Both the position numbers and the translations under genes were made by a program. This document shows positions 36,889 through 45,211 of a DNA stretch of 64,000 nucleotides, in pieces. This DNA comes from Vibrio cyclitrophicus. GTDB taxonomy: Bacteria > Pseudomonadota > Gammaproteobacteria > Enterobacterales > Vibrionaceae. Position 1 is the stretch's first letter, and each line of letters starts with the position of its first letter. The DNA is taken from positions 2,418,001 to 2,482,000 of the forward strand of contig CP065366.1 of assembly GCA_023206055.1 (NCBI GenBank). Reading direction: 5' to 3'. The notes beneath the pieces are model-generated. The model was given only the letters and a program-made list of their open reading frames with translations, did no database searches and had not been told where the DNA came from.

Positions 36889-39765
36889 ATGGCAGAAGTA
36901 ACCAATACAGCAGCAGGACTGAAAAGTAATGGTAGCAATGATACCAATATACTAGTTGATGGTCCTAACCTCCCCACCCCAGAATCTAGAGATGTCAACA
37001 ATGACCTTTCTAACCTCAGCGGCGATAACCTCGAAGTACGAGCCGGTAAAGGCGACGACATTGTGCATGCCGGCAGCGGCGATGACTTTATCGCAGCTGG
37101 ACGTGGATCAGACACAATTAAAGCAGGTGCCGGAAACGATGTGGTTGAAGCTTGGAATCATTCGCTCAATGCTGGTGATGAAGCCGGCGTTAACCGCGAC
37201 TTAAGCGCGGCACGCGATAAAGATTTAGAAGCGCTAGGAGAAGAGTGTGTTGACGACATTGTGGTTGCAGGTGCCGGTGATGATTACGTTGAAGGCGGTG
37301 CGAACAATGACATTATTTATGGTGACAGAGGCGCTGGTGCAGAATTTGGCGAAAACCTAATCAGCGATGGTGATTTTGAAGCTTTTGACCTTGGCAATAC
37401 GTGGGGAACAGCGCCAAGCGCCGGTGCATGGAGCGCCGAGGTTGGCAGTATCGAAATTCAAGAACAACTGCATGGCGGTGTCCCAGCTGATGGTTACGGG
37501 ACTGATATCGCCAGTGGTCACTTCCTAGAATTAGACTCGCATGGCGCGAATTCAAATTCAACCGTCTCCCAAACATTTACGGTCGATGACGACGGTATAT
37601 ATCAACTCGATTTTTCCTATGCTTTCCGTAATAAAGGAGGCGATAGCACCACTGCCCCTTTCACAGTTCAAATAATGGCAGGCACCGACGTTGTATTCGA
37701 AAAGTCTTTCCAAGACATTGACGGCATAGATGATGATTGGGATCTGTTTAGCGAAGATGTCGATCTCTCTTCAGGAAATTACTCACTCAATTTTATTGCC
37801 GACGGTGCAGAAGACACCTTTGGGGCCCTGATTGATAACGTGTCATTGAAGCAGGTACTGCATAACGATGTGCTCATTGGTGATAACGGGCCAGACGCTG
37901 CAAATGAAGGTGCTGCTGGGAATGACTTGATTCGAGGCGGTAAAGGGAATGACGTAATTATCGGCGATAACTTTGAAGCGCTGTCGTTTAACGAAGGAAC
38001 CGGCGAGTTCGAATTAGCAGAGCCAACGACATCCGTCGACCTATCAGCAAATTCAACTGCCTACAATGCTGACGGCTCTGTCGGTAGCGTAGATACAGGT
38101 AATGCGAGTTCTGGCGGTACAGGTTATGGCGTAGAAGGCGCTAGCGAAAGTGGTGTATTGGCTCAAATCGGCTTTAGCTACGACGGCGGTACCGGTGAAG
38201 GTGCATCAGAGATGTTTTCTGTCTGCTTAGACGAACATACGATGATTGCTAAAATCGGCATTTCCAACCTCTACTTAAATGAAGGCGACAATGGCGTAGA
38301 TGAGGCTGGCCATTGGGCAGCATATCGAGAGGGTATTCTGGTCGCTGAAGGTGATTTCATTGCGAGCGATTTAGCGGATGGCAATAACAACAGTGGTTAT
38401 CTAAACATCGGTCCTGAAGACACGGGTTTTAAAGCCTTTGATGAGCTTCAGTTTACTGCCGTTGGTCCTGCATTTGACAAAAACGGAAACGCTAACGCCG
38501 ACTCTAGTGACTACTACGTCACTTCTGTTACCACCGATGGTCTAACGGGTGACGGCACCGATATATTGCGCGGTGGTCGTGGGGACGATGTCATTCTTGG
38601 TGGCGACAACGCGAAGGGTGGCGTACCTGAACTCGATCCTGATACGGGTTACTACGATGTAAGTAACTTCAGAGGGACTATTGATGTCACAATGGAAGGC
38701 ACCGAAGCGGGCTTCGAAAACTCGTTTGGTTACTTCACAAAAGACACTGAAGGCAATGTAAACGCCGAAGTCATTTGGGGTAATGTGAAGGATCACCTTC
38801 CAGACTCTGAAGCTGGCAACAGCTTTAGTCTCGATTTAGGACAATGTGATGATTGCGTTGATACACTCGGGTTCTTCATTATCCCAGATGGTGGGAATGA
38901 TGGTTTCGTCTCAGGGGAAAGTATTGAGATTGACTTAAACACTCAACAAGCGACAAGCTCCAATAACAGTGACCACCCCTTCTTGCTAGGTGTACAAGAT
39001 TTAGTCGGTAGTAACGGCAACCTTACCTTAGATGTTAGCGGTATTGACAACTTCAACCCGGGTACAGAACTCGGAAATCAGTTCTGGAATGACAACCCTG
39101 GTGGTGATGGGGACTTCGATGATGTGGTAACCACAGTTGAAATAGACGACCAACCAGAGCAACTGTTCGGTGGTAAAGGCGATGATTGGCTTGATGGAGG
39201 TGACGGAATCGACCATATCAAGGGCGGTAAAGGTGATGACATCATCATTGGTGGTGGGGGTGCAGACGAAATCCGTGGGGGTAAAGGTAACGATACAATA
39301 GCCTTTGATGCAGAAGATACCTTAATCCATGGTGGTAAAGGGTTCGATGTACTGGTCGCTAATGATAAAGATGTCCCAGAAGGAGAGACCGGTGTCACCT
39401 TTGACTTAATGGGTAAAACGACCATTAAAGGGATGGAAGCTGTCATCGGTACCAGTGGAGATGATACGTTGCAACTCAACTTAAACAAAGTTGCTCGTCA
39501 AACCCAAGATGTAGATGGTAATGATGGTAACGCATTCTATGCACTTGGCGTCGAAAACCTTGAGCTAAGAGAGAATGGCTACACCGACGCCATGAAATCA
39601 GAAGTTGATTACTCAGCATTGGATCCAACGGTCCGAGCTAACCTAGGTTTAGAGGGGGTTGAGGGGGAACTCTACTGCTATACATTTACCAATGAGGATA
39701 ACGAAGCAGTTCAAGTATACACTGACGTTTGTTGGGATGATTACATCACTCTATCAGAAGTCTAA
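36889..39765 (+). CDS. RTX-repeat type I secreted protein, probable adhesin or matrix protein
   Basis: This 958-residue acidic protein has no Sec signal. RTX calcium-binding nonapeptide blocks (GGxGxDxUx) lie at about 51-90, 125-148, 343-361, 556-572 and 758-820. Between them lie a carbohydrate-binding-like beta-sandwich (about 155-325, starting NLISDGDFE and ending DNVSLKQV), a second beta domain (about 395-550), and a DUF4114-like region (about 644-754, LGFFIIPDGG then GDFDDVV). A two-Cys C-terminal end (YCYTF...DVCWDDY) presumably contains the secretion signal. No protease HExxH is seen. I chose the ATG at 36889 with ribosome site GAGG. Cargo of the adjacent exporter; function inferred. 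Confidence 0.9.
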   Translation: MAEVTNTAAGLKSNGSNDTNILVDGPNLPTPESRDVNNDLSNLSGDNLEVRAGKGDDIVHAGSGDDFIAAGRGSDTIKAGAGNDVVEAWNHSLNAGDEAGVNRDLSAARDKDLEALGEECVDDIVVAGAGDDYVEGGANNDIIYGDRGAGAEFGENLISDGDFEAFDLGNTWGTAPSAGAWSAEVGSIEIQEQLHGGVPADGYGTDIASGHFLELDSHGANSNSTVSQTFTVDDDGIYQLDFSYAFRNKGGDSTTAPFTVQIMAGTDVVFEKSFQDIDGIDDDWDLFSEDVDLSSGNYSLNFIADGAEDTFGALIDNVSLKQVLHNDVLIGDNGPDAANEGAAGNDLIRGGKGNDVIIGDNFEALSFNEGTGEFELAEPTTSVDLSANSTAYNADGSVGSVDTGNASSGGTGYGVEGASESGVLAQIGFSYDGGTGEGASEMFSVCLDEHTMIAKIGISNLYLNEGDNGVDEAGHWAAYREGILVAEGDFIASDLADGNNNSGYLNIGPEDTGFKAFDELQFTAVGPAFDKNGNANADSSDYYVTSVTTDGLTGDGTDILRGGRGDDVILGGDNAKGGVPELDPDTGYYDVSNFRGTIDVTMEGTEAGFENSFGYFTKDTEGNVNAEVIWGNVKDHLPDSEAGNSFSLDLGQCDDCVDTLGFFIIPDGGNDGFVSGESIEIDLNTQQATSSNNSDHPFLLGVQDLVGSNGNLTLDVSGIDNFNPGTELGNQFWNDNPGGDGDFDDVVTTVEIDDQPEQLFGGKGDDWLDGGDGIDHIKGGKGDDIIIGGGGADEIRGGKGNDTIAFDAEDTLIHGGKGFDVLVANDKDVPEGETGVTFDLMGKTTIKGMEAVIGTSGDDTLQLNLNKVARQTQDVDGNDGNAFYALGVENLELRENGYTDAMKSEVDYSALDPTVRANLGLEGVEGELYCYTFTNEDNEAVQVYTDVCWDDYITLSEV

Positions 39766-39776
39766 AGTAACAATTG

Positions 39777-39810
39777 ATTAAAAAGAGCGCCAAATTGGCG
39801 CTCTTTTACT
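39777..39810. terminator. Bidirectional terminator RTX gene / artM
   Basis: A perfect stem (AAAAGAGCGCC, loop AAATT, GGCGCTCTTTT) lies at about 39781-39807, 12 bases after the RTX stop, with flanking A and T runs. Confidence 0.9.
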
Positions 39811-39869
39811 GTGTTTTAACCTTAGTCGCCATATTCTTTCACTCTGACTTCAGTGAATAATTATAGCAA

Positions 39870-40550
39870 TTAAGAATCTAACGGCCTCATATACGCTAGG
39901 AAACGTTTCTCTGCGAATTTGAAAATCGCGATGATGATGAACGTTAGTGCCATGTAGAACAGACCTGCCGTTAGGAAAGACTCGAATGGGGCGTAGTAAC
40001 GAGAGTTAACCAAACGCGCTGCACCTGTTAAGTCCATAATGGTTACGATACCAGCTACCGCAGAGCCGTGAAGCATGAAGATAACTTCATTACTGTAAGC
40101 CGGTAATGCTCGACGAAGAGCACTTGGCAGAATGATACGGCGGTATGTCTTCGGTGTACTCATGCCATATGCTTTTGCTGCTTCAACTTCACCTTTCGGT
40201 AATCCGTTAATTGCACCACGGATGATTTCAGCGGTATAAGCCGACGTATTCAGAATAAACGCAACCAATGCACAGAACCATGCGTTTTCCCATAGTGTGT
40301 CTTTTACTGGAAAGAACTGGTCCATACCGTAGTAAATCAGGTACAACTGCACCAGTAGCGGCGTACCACGGAAGAAATAAATGAACGACCAAGCCGGAGC
40401 GTTAATCAGCATGTTTGGGCTGTTACGAGCGATCGCTAATGGTATGGCTACAAATAAGCCAATAATCAAAGCGACACAAACCATCCAAGCCGTTGTCCAT
40501 AAACCATCAAGGTAAATCGGCAGGCTTTCAATTATCAATGAAAAGTCCAT
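39870..40550 (-). CDS. artM: Arginine/basic amino acid ABC transporter permease (ArtM/HisM type)
   Basis: This 226-residue inner-membrane permease of the polar amino acid uptake family has about five helices. The EAA loop (EVEAAKAYGMSTPKTYRRIILPSALRRALP) that docks the ATPase lies around residues 125-155. It starts 2 bases after artQ ends, so the two permeases are coupled. Basic amino acid specificity is inferred from the operon and its ARG boxes. It could be called hisM, as the families are not separable by eye. Confidence 0.9.
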   Translation of the reverse strand: MDFSLIIESLPIYLDGLWTTAWMVCVALIIGLFVAIPLAIARNSPNMLINAPAWSFIYFFRGTPLLVQLYLIYYGMDQFFPVKDTLWENAWFCALVAFILNTSAYTAEIIRGAINGLPKGEVEAAKAYGMSTPKTYRRIILPSALRRALPAYSNEVIFMLHGSAVAGIVTIMDLTGAARLVNSRYYAPFESFLTAGLFYMALTFIIIAIFKFAEKRFLAYMRPLDS

Positions 40551-40552
40551 AA

Positions 40553-41293
40553 CTACCTCGCGTGGATACTGAATTTACGTTCAACCAACTTAAGTAAGCC
40601 CGTCGAAACGCTGGTGAAGAATAAGAAGATAATCGCTACTGTCATATAGAAGGTAAATGGCATTTTGGTTGAACCTGCCGCTAATGCGCTAACACGTACC
40701 ATGTCTTCTAGGCCAATAATCGAAACCAGCGCGGTAGTTTTAAGTAAAACCAGCCAGTTGTTACCAAAACCCGGTAGTGCGTGACGAATCATTTGCGGTA
40801 ATAGAATACGGCGGAACGCTAAAACGGGGCCCATGCCATAGGCCTTTGCTGCTTCCATTTCACCGCTGTCAACCGCCATGATTGCACCACGGAAAGTTTC
40901 GGCCATGTAAGCGCCAAAGATGAAGCCAATGGTTAAGACACCAGCAATAAATGGGCTGACATCAATATAATCAGGTAAGTAAGAGGTCCATTCGTGGTTA
41001 GGATCACTTGATGTGAACCACTCGTTGAGCCACTCATTGATGGAATACAAACTGTTGTTTAAAAGGATTTGCCCACCAAAGAAAATCAGCATCATCAAGA
41101 CGAGATCAGGAATGCCGCGAATAACGGTTGTGTAGAGGGTTGCAATAGCACGAGCCCAGCGATAAGGCGCTAGCTTTGCTAAGGCACCTAGCATACCAAG
41201 AACCATAGCTAAAATTAGCGACAGTAAGGCAACTTCGATTGTAAGCACCGCCCCTTTCAGGATCGACGCTTCATATCCTTGTAAATCAAACAT
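40553..41293 (-). CDS. artQ: Arginine/basic amino acid ABC transporter permease (ArtQ/HisQ type)
   Basis: This 246-residue partner permease has about five membrane helices and the EAA loop EMEAAKAYGMGPVLAFRRILLPQ mid-protein. I chose the ATG at 41293 (MFDLQGYEASILKGA) with GGA 7 bases upstream; a TTG four codons earlier is less likely. The order artP-artJ-artQ-artM in one direction is a complete importer. Confidence 0.9.
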   Translation of the reverse strand: MFDLQGYEASILKGAVLTIEVALLSLILAMVLGMLGALAKLAPYRWARAIATLYTTVIRGIPDLVLMMLIFFGGQILLNNSLYSINEWLNEWFTSSDPNHEWTSYLPDYIDVSPFIAGVLTIGFIFGAYMAETFRGAIMAVDSGEMEAAKAYGMGPVLAFRRILLPQMIRHALPGFGNNWLVLLKTTALVSIIGLEDMVRVSALAAGSTKMPFTFYMTVAIIFLFFTSVSTGLLKLVERKFSIHAR

Positions 41294-41372
41294 AATGAAT
41301 TCCAACAGAACTGCGAAAAAGTTGGTAAGACAGGGAGAGGAGAACCTCTCCCTTAAGAAGTGATGCTAGAGA

Positions 41373-42143
41373 TTACTCACCGTATACGTCGTAGTTGAAG
41401 TATTTAGCAGCGATATCTTGGTAGATGCCTTTTTCACGTAGTGAAAGGATTGCCGCATCTAATTGCTTAGTCAGATCTTTGTCTTGCTTACGTAGAGCAA
41501 TACCAAAACCTTCACCGAACCACTTAGGATCTGTTAGTGATGGACCAACAAACTCGTAGTCTTCACCACCAGCTTTGTTTAGTACGCCTTCTTCTAGAGC
41601 TGATGCATCACCCAGTACAGCAGCAACACGACCGTTAGCTAGGTCAAGGTAAGCTTCATCGAATGAACCGTAACGAACGATTTCTACTGTGTCACCGTAG
41701 TTGTCTGTTAGGTACTTATCGTGAGTTGTTGCACGTTGAACGGCAATCTTTTTACCACTTAGATCATCAAAGTTAAGGTCTGCACCTTTCTTAGCGATGA
41801 AATTGTTTGGGATAAGTGCGTATTTACCAGTGAAGTCGATCTTTTTCTTACGCTCTTCCGTGATAGACATTGCCGCGATGATTGCATCATATTTGCGAGC
41901 AAGTAGAGAAGGAATAATACCATCCCAATCTTGTGCAACGATCTTACACTGCACCTGCATTTCAGTACAAAGCGCGTTAGCCATATCGACATCGAAGCCT
42001 TTCAGTGAACCGTCAGCTTCTGTCCAGCTAAACGGAGGGTAAGCACCTTCAATACCGAAACGTACTGTTTTCCATTCTTTTGCTTGAGCTACGCCCGTTG
42101 CAGCAGTTGCAGCAAGTGCCGCGACTAATAACCACTTTTTCAT
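41373..42143 (-). CDS. artJ: Periplasmic basic amino acid-binding protein (ArtJ/HisJ/ArgT type)
   Basis: This 256-residue solute-binding protein has a signal peptide (MKKWLLVAALAATAATGVAQA). The family 3 signature GAYPPFSWTEADGSLKGFDVDMA lies near residues 35-57. It delivers ligand to ArtQM in the periplasm. The Arg preference is inferred from the ArgR boxes upstream of the operon; Lys, ornithine or His cannot be excluded. I chose the ATG at 42143, because the upstream open frame is not signal-like. Confidence 0.9.
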   Translation of the reverse strand: MKKWLLVAALAATAATGVAQAKEWKTVRFGIEGAYPPFSWTEADGSLKGFDVDMANALCTEMQVQCKIVAQDWDGIIPSLLARKYDAIIAAMSITEERKKKIDFTGKYALIPNNFIAKKGADLNFDDLSGKKIAVQRATTHDKYLTDNYGDTVEIVRYGSFDEAYLDLANGRVAAVLGDASALEEGVLNKAGGEDYEFVGPSLTDPKWFGEGFGIALRKQDKDLTKQLDAAILSLREKGIYQDIAAKYFNYDVYGE

Positions 42144-42228
42144 ATCCCTACTCCTGTGATTTAGGTTTTTATGTTTTGCTAGTTTTAATATTGTGTTTGT
42201 TGTTACTTGTTGTGTTTTATTGTTCACA

Positions 42229-42253
42229 CCGTCGCTGTTTACCTTGGCAACGG
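42229..42253 (-). other. Intergenic stem-loop between artP and artJ
   Basis: On the minus strand, CCGTTGC and GCGACGG pair (one G-U) around an 11-base loop. No T run follows. It resembles the mRNA stem-loops that set relative levels of binding protein and ATPase in amino acid transport operons. Confidence 0.4.
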
Positions 42254-42267
42254 CATTTCAATTCTGA

Positions 42268-43038
42268 TTAGTAAATCGATGAGATAAATTGTTGTAAACG
42301 CTCAGATTCAGGTTCCGTAAACAGTTTAGCTGGATCGCCCTGCTCTTCCACTAAGCCTTGATGCAAGAACATCACATGGTTTGATACGTCACGAGCGAAA
42401 GCCATTTCATGTGTTACCACAAGCATGGTTCTTCCTTCTTCTGCTAGATCGCGCATTACACCAAGCACTTCGCCTACTAACTCAGGGTCTAGTGCCGATG
42501 TGGGTTCATCAAACAGCATCACTTCAGGGTCAACCGCTAGCGCTCGCGCAATCGCAGCACGTTGTTGTTGTCCACCTGATAAATGACCTGGGTAGTAATC
42601 TTTGCGCTCATACAGGCCTACTTTCTTCAGTAGTAACTCTGCATTTTCAATCGCTTGTGCTTTAGGTACACCTAAGACGTGAACAGGCGCTTCGATAACA
42701 TTTTCGAGAACGGTCAGGTGAGACCACAGATTGAAACCCTGAAAAACCATCGCTAAGCGAGAACGGATTCGCTGTACTTGTTTTTCATTGGCAGGAACAG
42801 ATACACCTTGGCGGTTGTTTTTCATTTGAATTAATTCGCCATTAACCCAAATCTCGCCTGCGGTTGGTGTCTCTAAAAGGTTGATACATCTAAGGAAAGT
42901 ACTTTTACCCGACCCTGAAGATCCGATAATCGATACTACATCGCCTTTATGCGCAGAAAGTGAAATTCCCTTTAAAACTTCATTTTGACCAAACGTTTTG
43001 TGTAGATCCTTTATGTCCAGCGCTGGTACATCTTTCAT
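42268..43038 (-). CDS. artP: Basic amino acid ABC transporter ATP-binding protein (ArtP/HisP type)
   Basis: This 256-residue ATPase powers the ArtQM permease. Walker A is GSSGSGKSTFLR near residue 37, the signature is LSGGQQQR near 158, Walker B is VMLFDEPTSALDPE near 178, and the switch His is in VVTHEM near 210. I chose the ATG at 43038 with a GGGAGAG ribosome site. First gene of the artPJQM operon. Confidence 0.95.
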   Translation of the reverse strand: MKDVPALDIKDLHKTFGQNEVLKGISLSAHKGDVVSIIGSSGSGKSTFLRCINLLETPTAGEIWVNGELIQMKNNRQGVSVPANEKQVQRIRSRLAMVFQGFNLWSHLTVLENVIEAPVHVLGVPKAQAIENAELLLKKVGLYERKDYYPGHLSGGQQQRAAIARALAVDPEVMLFDEPTSALDPELVGEVLGVMRDLAEEGRTMLVVTHEMAFARDVSNHVMFLHQGLVEEQGDPAKLFTEPESERLQQFISSIY

Positions 43039-43145
43039 GCGCTTTCTCTCCCAAGTTTGTGAAAATGCAAGGTACTCCGACCTTTTCATGCGATACAAAC
43101 TAGCACCACACGAAACAACATGCAACAAATTATTAACCTAATAAA

Positions 43146-43184
43146 CTGGAATAAATAGCGATTCACTCTGACTTATTATGCAAA
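43146..43184 (-). promoter_or_regulatory. Tandem ARG boxes (ArgR operator) upstream of artP
   Basis: On the minus strand two 14-base cores, TGCATAATAAGTCA (43182-43169) and TCGCTATTTATTCC (43161-43148), match the ArgR consensus TGAATWWWWATTCA at about 12 and 10 positions. They are 7 bases apart, equal to two 18-bp boxes with the canonical 3-bp spacer. They lie about 110-145 bases before the artP ATG. Confidence 0.7.
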
Positions 43185-43221
43185 AGGTAGCGTTTTCGCC
43201 TCAATGATATGAATATCGCTT

Positions 43222-43250
43222 ATAAAAAAGCCCCGTTCAACGGAGCTTAT
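43222..43250 (-). terminator. Intrinsic terminator of the orphan lipoprotein gene
   Basis: On the minus strand an imperfect stem (AGCTCCGTT / AACGGGGCT) is followed by six T residues. Confidence 0.8.
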
Positions 43251-43281
43251 TTGTTTAAATTATGTTAAGCAAGCCTATTAT

Positions 43282-44769
43282 TTATCGTTCTAATGATAAG
43301 AATTTAGTACTTTTACTCATTGCTTCTAATTCAATACGAGTACTTTCTTTCAAGACTAATCCGTGAGCATCATATTTAGCATCTGTGAGTGCAGTGCTGT
43401 AGAAACCGTTTTGTACATATCGGAAGTCAATATCTTCATCATTTTCCGAAAACCAGTAGTTTTGTTGTAAATCAAAGCTACCTAAATCTGATGAGTCGAT
43501 AGATTCAATGTTAGGAATAATTACTTGTTCATTAGTAAATCCATATACGGTGTGAAGCTGAGTTGCGGCGCTTCCTAAGTTAGGCTTTAAGCTTACACGC
43601 TGAATACCTTTCTCTGTCGTATCAATAGAAATACTATTAGAAAGATCAACTATCAGAGCGTTAGCGGGGTTATTGCTTCTGTTGGATATCGCAGGGTCCA
43701 AGTCAGCTAATGTCGTAACGTTAAATACGTCATCTTCGTTTACGTCCAAATCCCATGTGTCATCTAATGGGATATTCAGCTCTGCGCTCCAATTAGTAAT
43801 AGGAGTGCCAGTTGTTCTAGCAAACCATTGCTCACCATTACGCAGCATATCCGTATGGTAATATTCGCGGACAGTATTTGCCTGAGTCACCAGAATCTTA
43901 TTGGTATTCTTATATGCAACACCTATATCTAGATCCCCATACGAAACAGTAGAACCGCGCATGATAGATTTTTGGTTCCCCGTGTATGACAGCTCAATAC
44001 TGCTGCTAGACCAGTCATCAAACCCATATTGGAATAAACTACCGTCTGCACGATACTGAGTCGCTAGAGTAATGTCATTGCTTAATGCTTGGAATCCAGT
44101 ACTCGTATCTATTTCAGGATTGTTTGACGTCTCTTGATCAATACTAGAAGTGAAAACATAAGGGAAAACAGCTGAGTCTCCTGACGTATCATCACCGGTG
44201 TTTATGTAACGGATATTGTCTTGCGTTACTTCAGACAAATTTGTACCAGTAATGCAAGATAACGAAGGAATTGGAGTGACAACGGTGATGAGCATTGTCG
44301 ACATATTAGACGCATTAGCTTCTAGAAGTTTCTGAGAGAAAGATGTGACGTACAAGTCGAATCCGACTTGTTCTTTGATACTAACGAAACCATTTTTTGG
44401 AATATCGTCAACAATAATCTTAACTTTACCGTTGCTTACTGTTTCTTCTGATTCAGCGACAACCTCACCGTCGTCATCAAGGTAAACAATAGAAAGTAAA
44501 CTATCCAAAGCATCTTCAATTGGCTTTGCTACCAATACTTCTGTGGTTACATTCTCAGTACCGCTATTATTAGTTACCGTTCTTTCTCTATCATAATATT
44601 GGCAACTTCCAGCCGTTGAAGCATCTACTTTATCTACTTTAACAAATTCAAGTTGAATGCTTGTTTTGACAGGACCACCGCCACCACCGCCGCCGCTGCT
44701 TCCACCGCCACAACCAACTAGTAACCCTGAAACCATTGCCGCTAGTGGCAACATTAATGTCTTTTTCAT
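43282..44769 (-). CDS. Putative lipoprotein, unrecognised family
   Basis: This 495-residue protein begins with a type II signal peptide (MKKTLMLPLAAMVSGLLVGC, lipobox LLVGC). A Gly/Ser linker (GGGSSGGGGGGG) follows, typical of surface-tethered Vibrio lipoproteins. The rest is beta-rich, acidic and has no motif I recognise. One later cysteine pair (SCQYYD near 57 and SCITG near 175) may form a disulphide. It stands alone between artP and the DUF3360 gene with its own terminator. Function unknown. Confidence 0.85.
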   Translation of the reverse strand: MKKTLMLPLAAMVSGLLVGCGGGSSGGGGGGGPVKTSIQLEFVKVDKVDASTAGSCQYYDRERTVTNNSGTENVTTEVLVAKPIEDALDSLLSIVYLDDDGEVVAESEETVSNGKVKIIVDDIPKNGFVSIKEQVGFDLYVTSFSQKLLEANASNMSTMLITVVTPIPSLSCITGTNLSEVTQDNIRYINTGDDTSGDSAVFPYVFTSSIDQETSNNPEIDTSTGFQALSNDITLATQYRADGSLFQYGFDDWSSSSIELSYTGNQKSIMRGSTVSYGDLDIGVAYKNTNKILVTQANTVREYYHTDMLRNGEQWFARTTGTPITNWSAELNIPLDDTWDLDVNEDDVFNVTTLADLDPAISNRSNNPANALIVDLSNSISIDTTEKGIQRVSLKPNLGSAATQLHTVYGFTNEQVIIPNIESIDSSDLGSFDLQQNYWFSENDEDIDFRYVQNGFYSTALTDAKYDAHGLVLKESTRIELEAMSKSTKFLSLER

Positions 44770-45211
44770 CTATTCTCGTCCTGTTTGTGGCAACAGCTCG
44801 CCAAAATTAAATATCTATTAGCGATTAAGCAAAAAGTAAGCCAATCATTAAAAATGGAATTTATATAGGATAAGAACTGTGACAAGACGATGAAAACGAC
44901 AGTTTGTGAAAACTAATTACATAATTCATCAATGATAAGTTAATGAATCGCTGCGTTTTGTAGCTTTCTTTCACATAAACTCATAAAGTGATCAAGATCA
45001 ATCACCCTAAAGGGTAAGCTTGTTAGACTCCTCAGCAAAGAATAAGGCATTAAAAATGCCAAACATTTCTTTTAACTTAGCTACATAAAGCACATCAAAA
45101 TCGTGCAACATAATGTTAATGAGTTATAACTAAGAAATAACGCAATTACGCAATTACGCGAACTTATAGAATTCAATTTTAGAATTACTAACATAAAAAT
45201 ATGAGGAATCT
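44770..45211. other. Divergent intergenic region lipoprotein / DUF3360
   Basis: These 442 AT-rich bases hold an FNR-like site (44988-45001) and a short direct repeat (ACGCAATT twice, near 45138-45153). The DUF3360 ribosome site GAGGA is near 45201. No gene is supported. Confidence 0.5.
44988..45001 (+). promoter_or_regulatory. FNR-like binding site
   Basis: GTGATCAAGATCAA matches the FNR consensus TTGAT-N4-ATCAA at 9 of 10 defined positions. It lies 211 bases before the DUF3360 ATG, in the pflB neighbourhood where anaerobic control is expected. Confidence 0.45.

Noticed and set aside
44988..45009. CRP site at the GTGAT...ATCAC dyad
   Set aside because: The half-sites are separated by 10 bases between GTGA and TCAC, whereas CRP needs 6-8; the FNR reading fits better.
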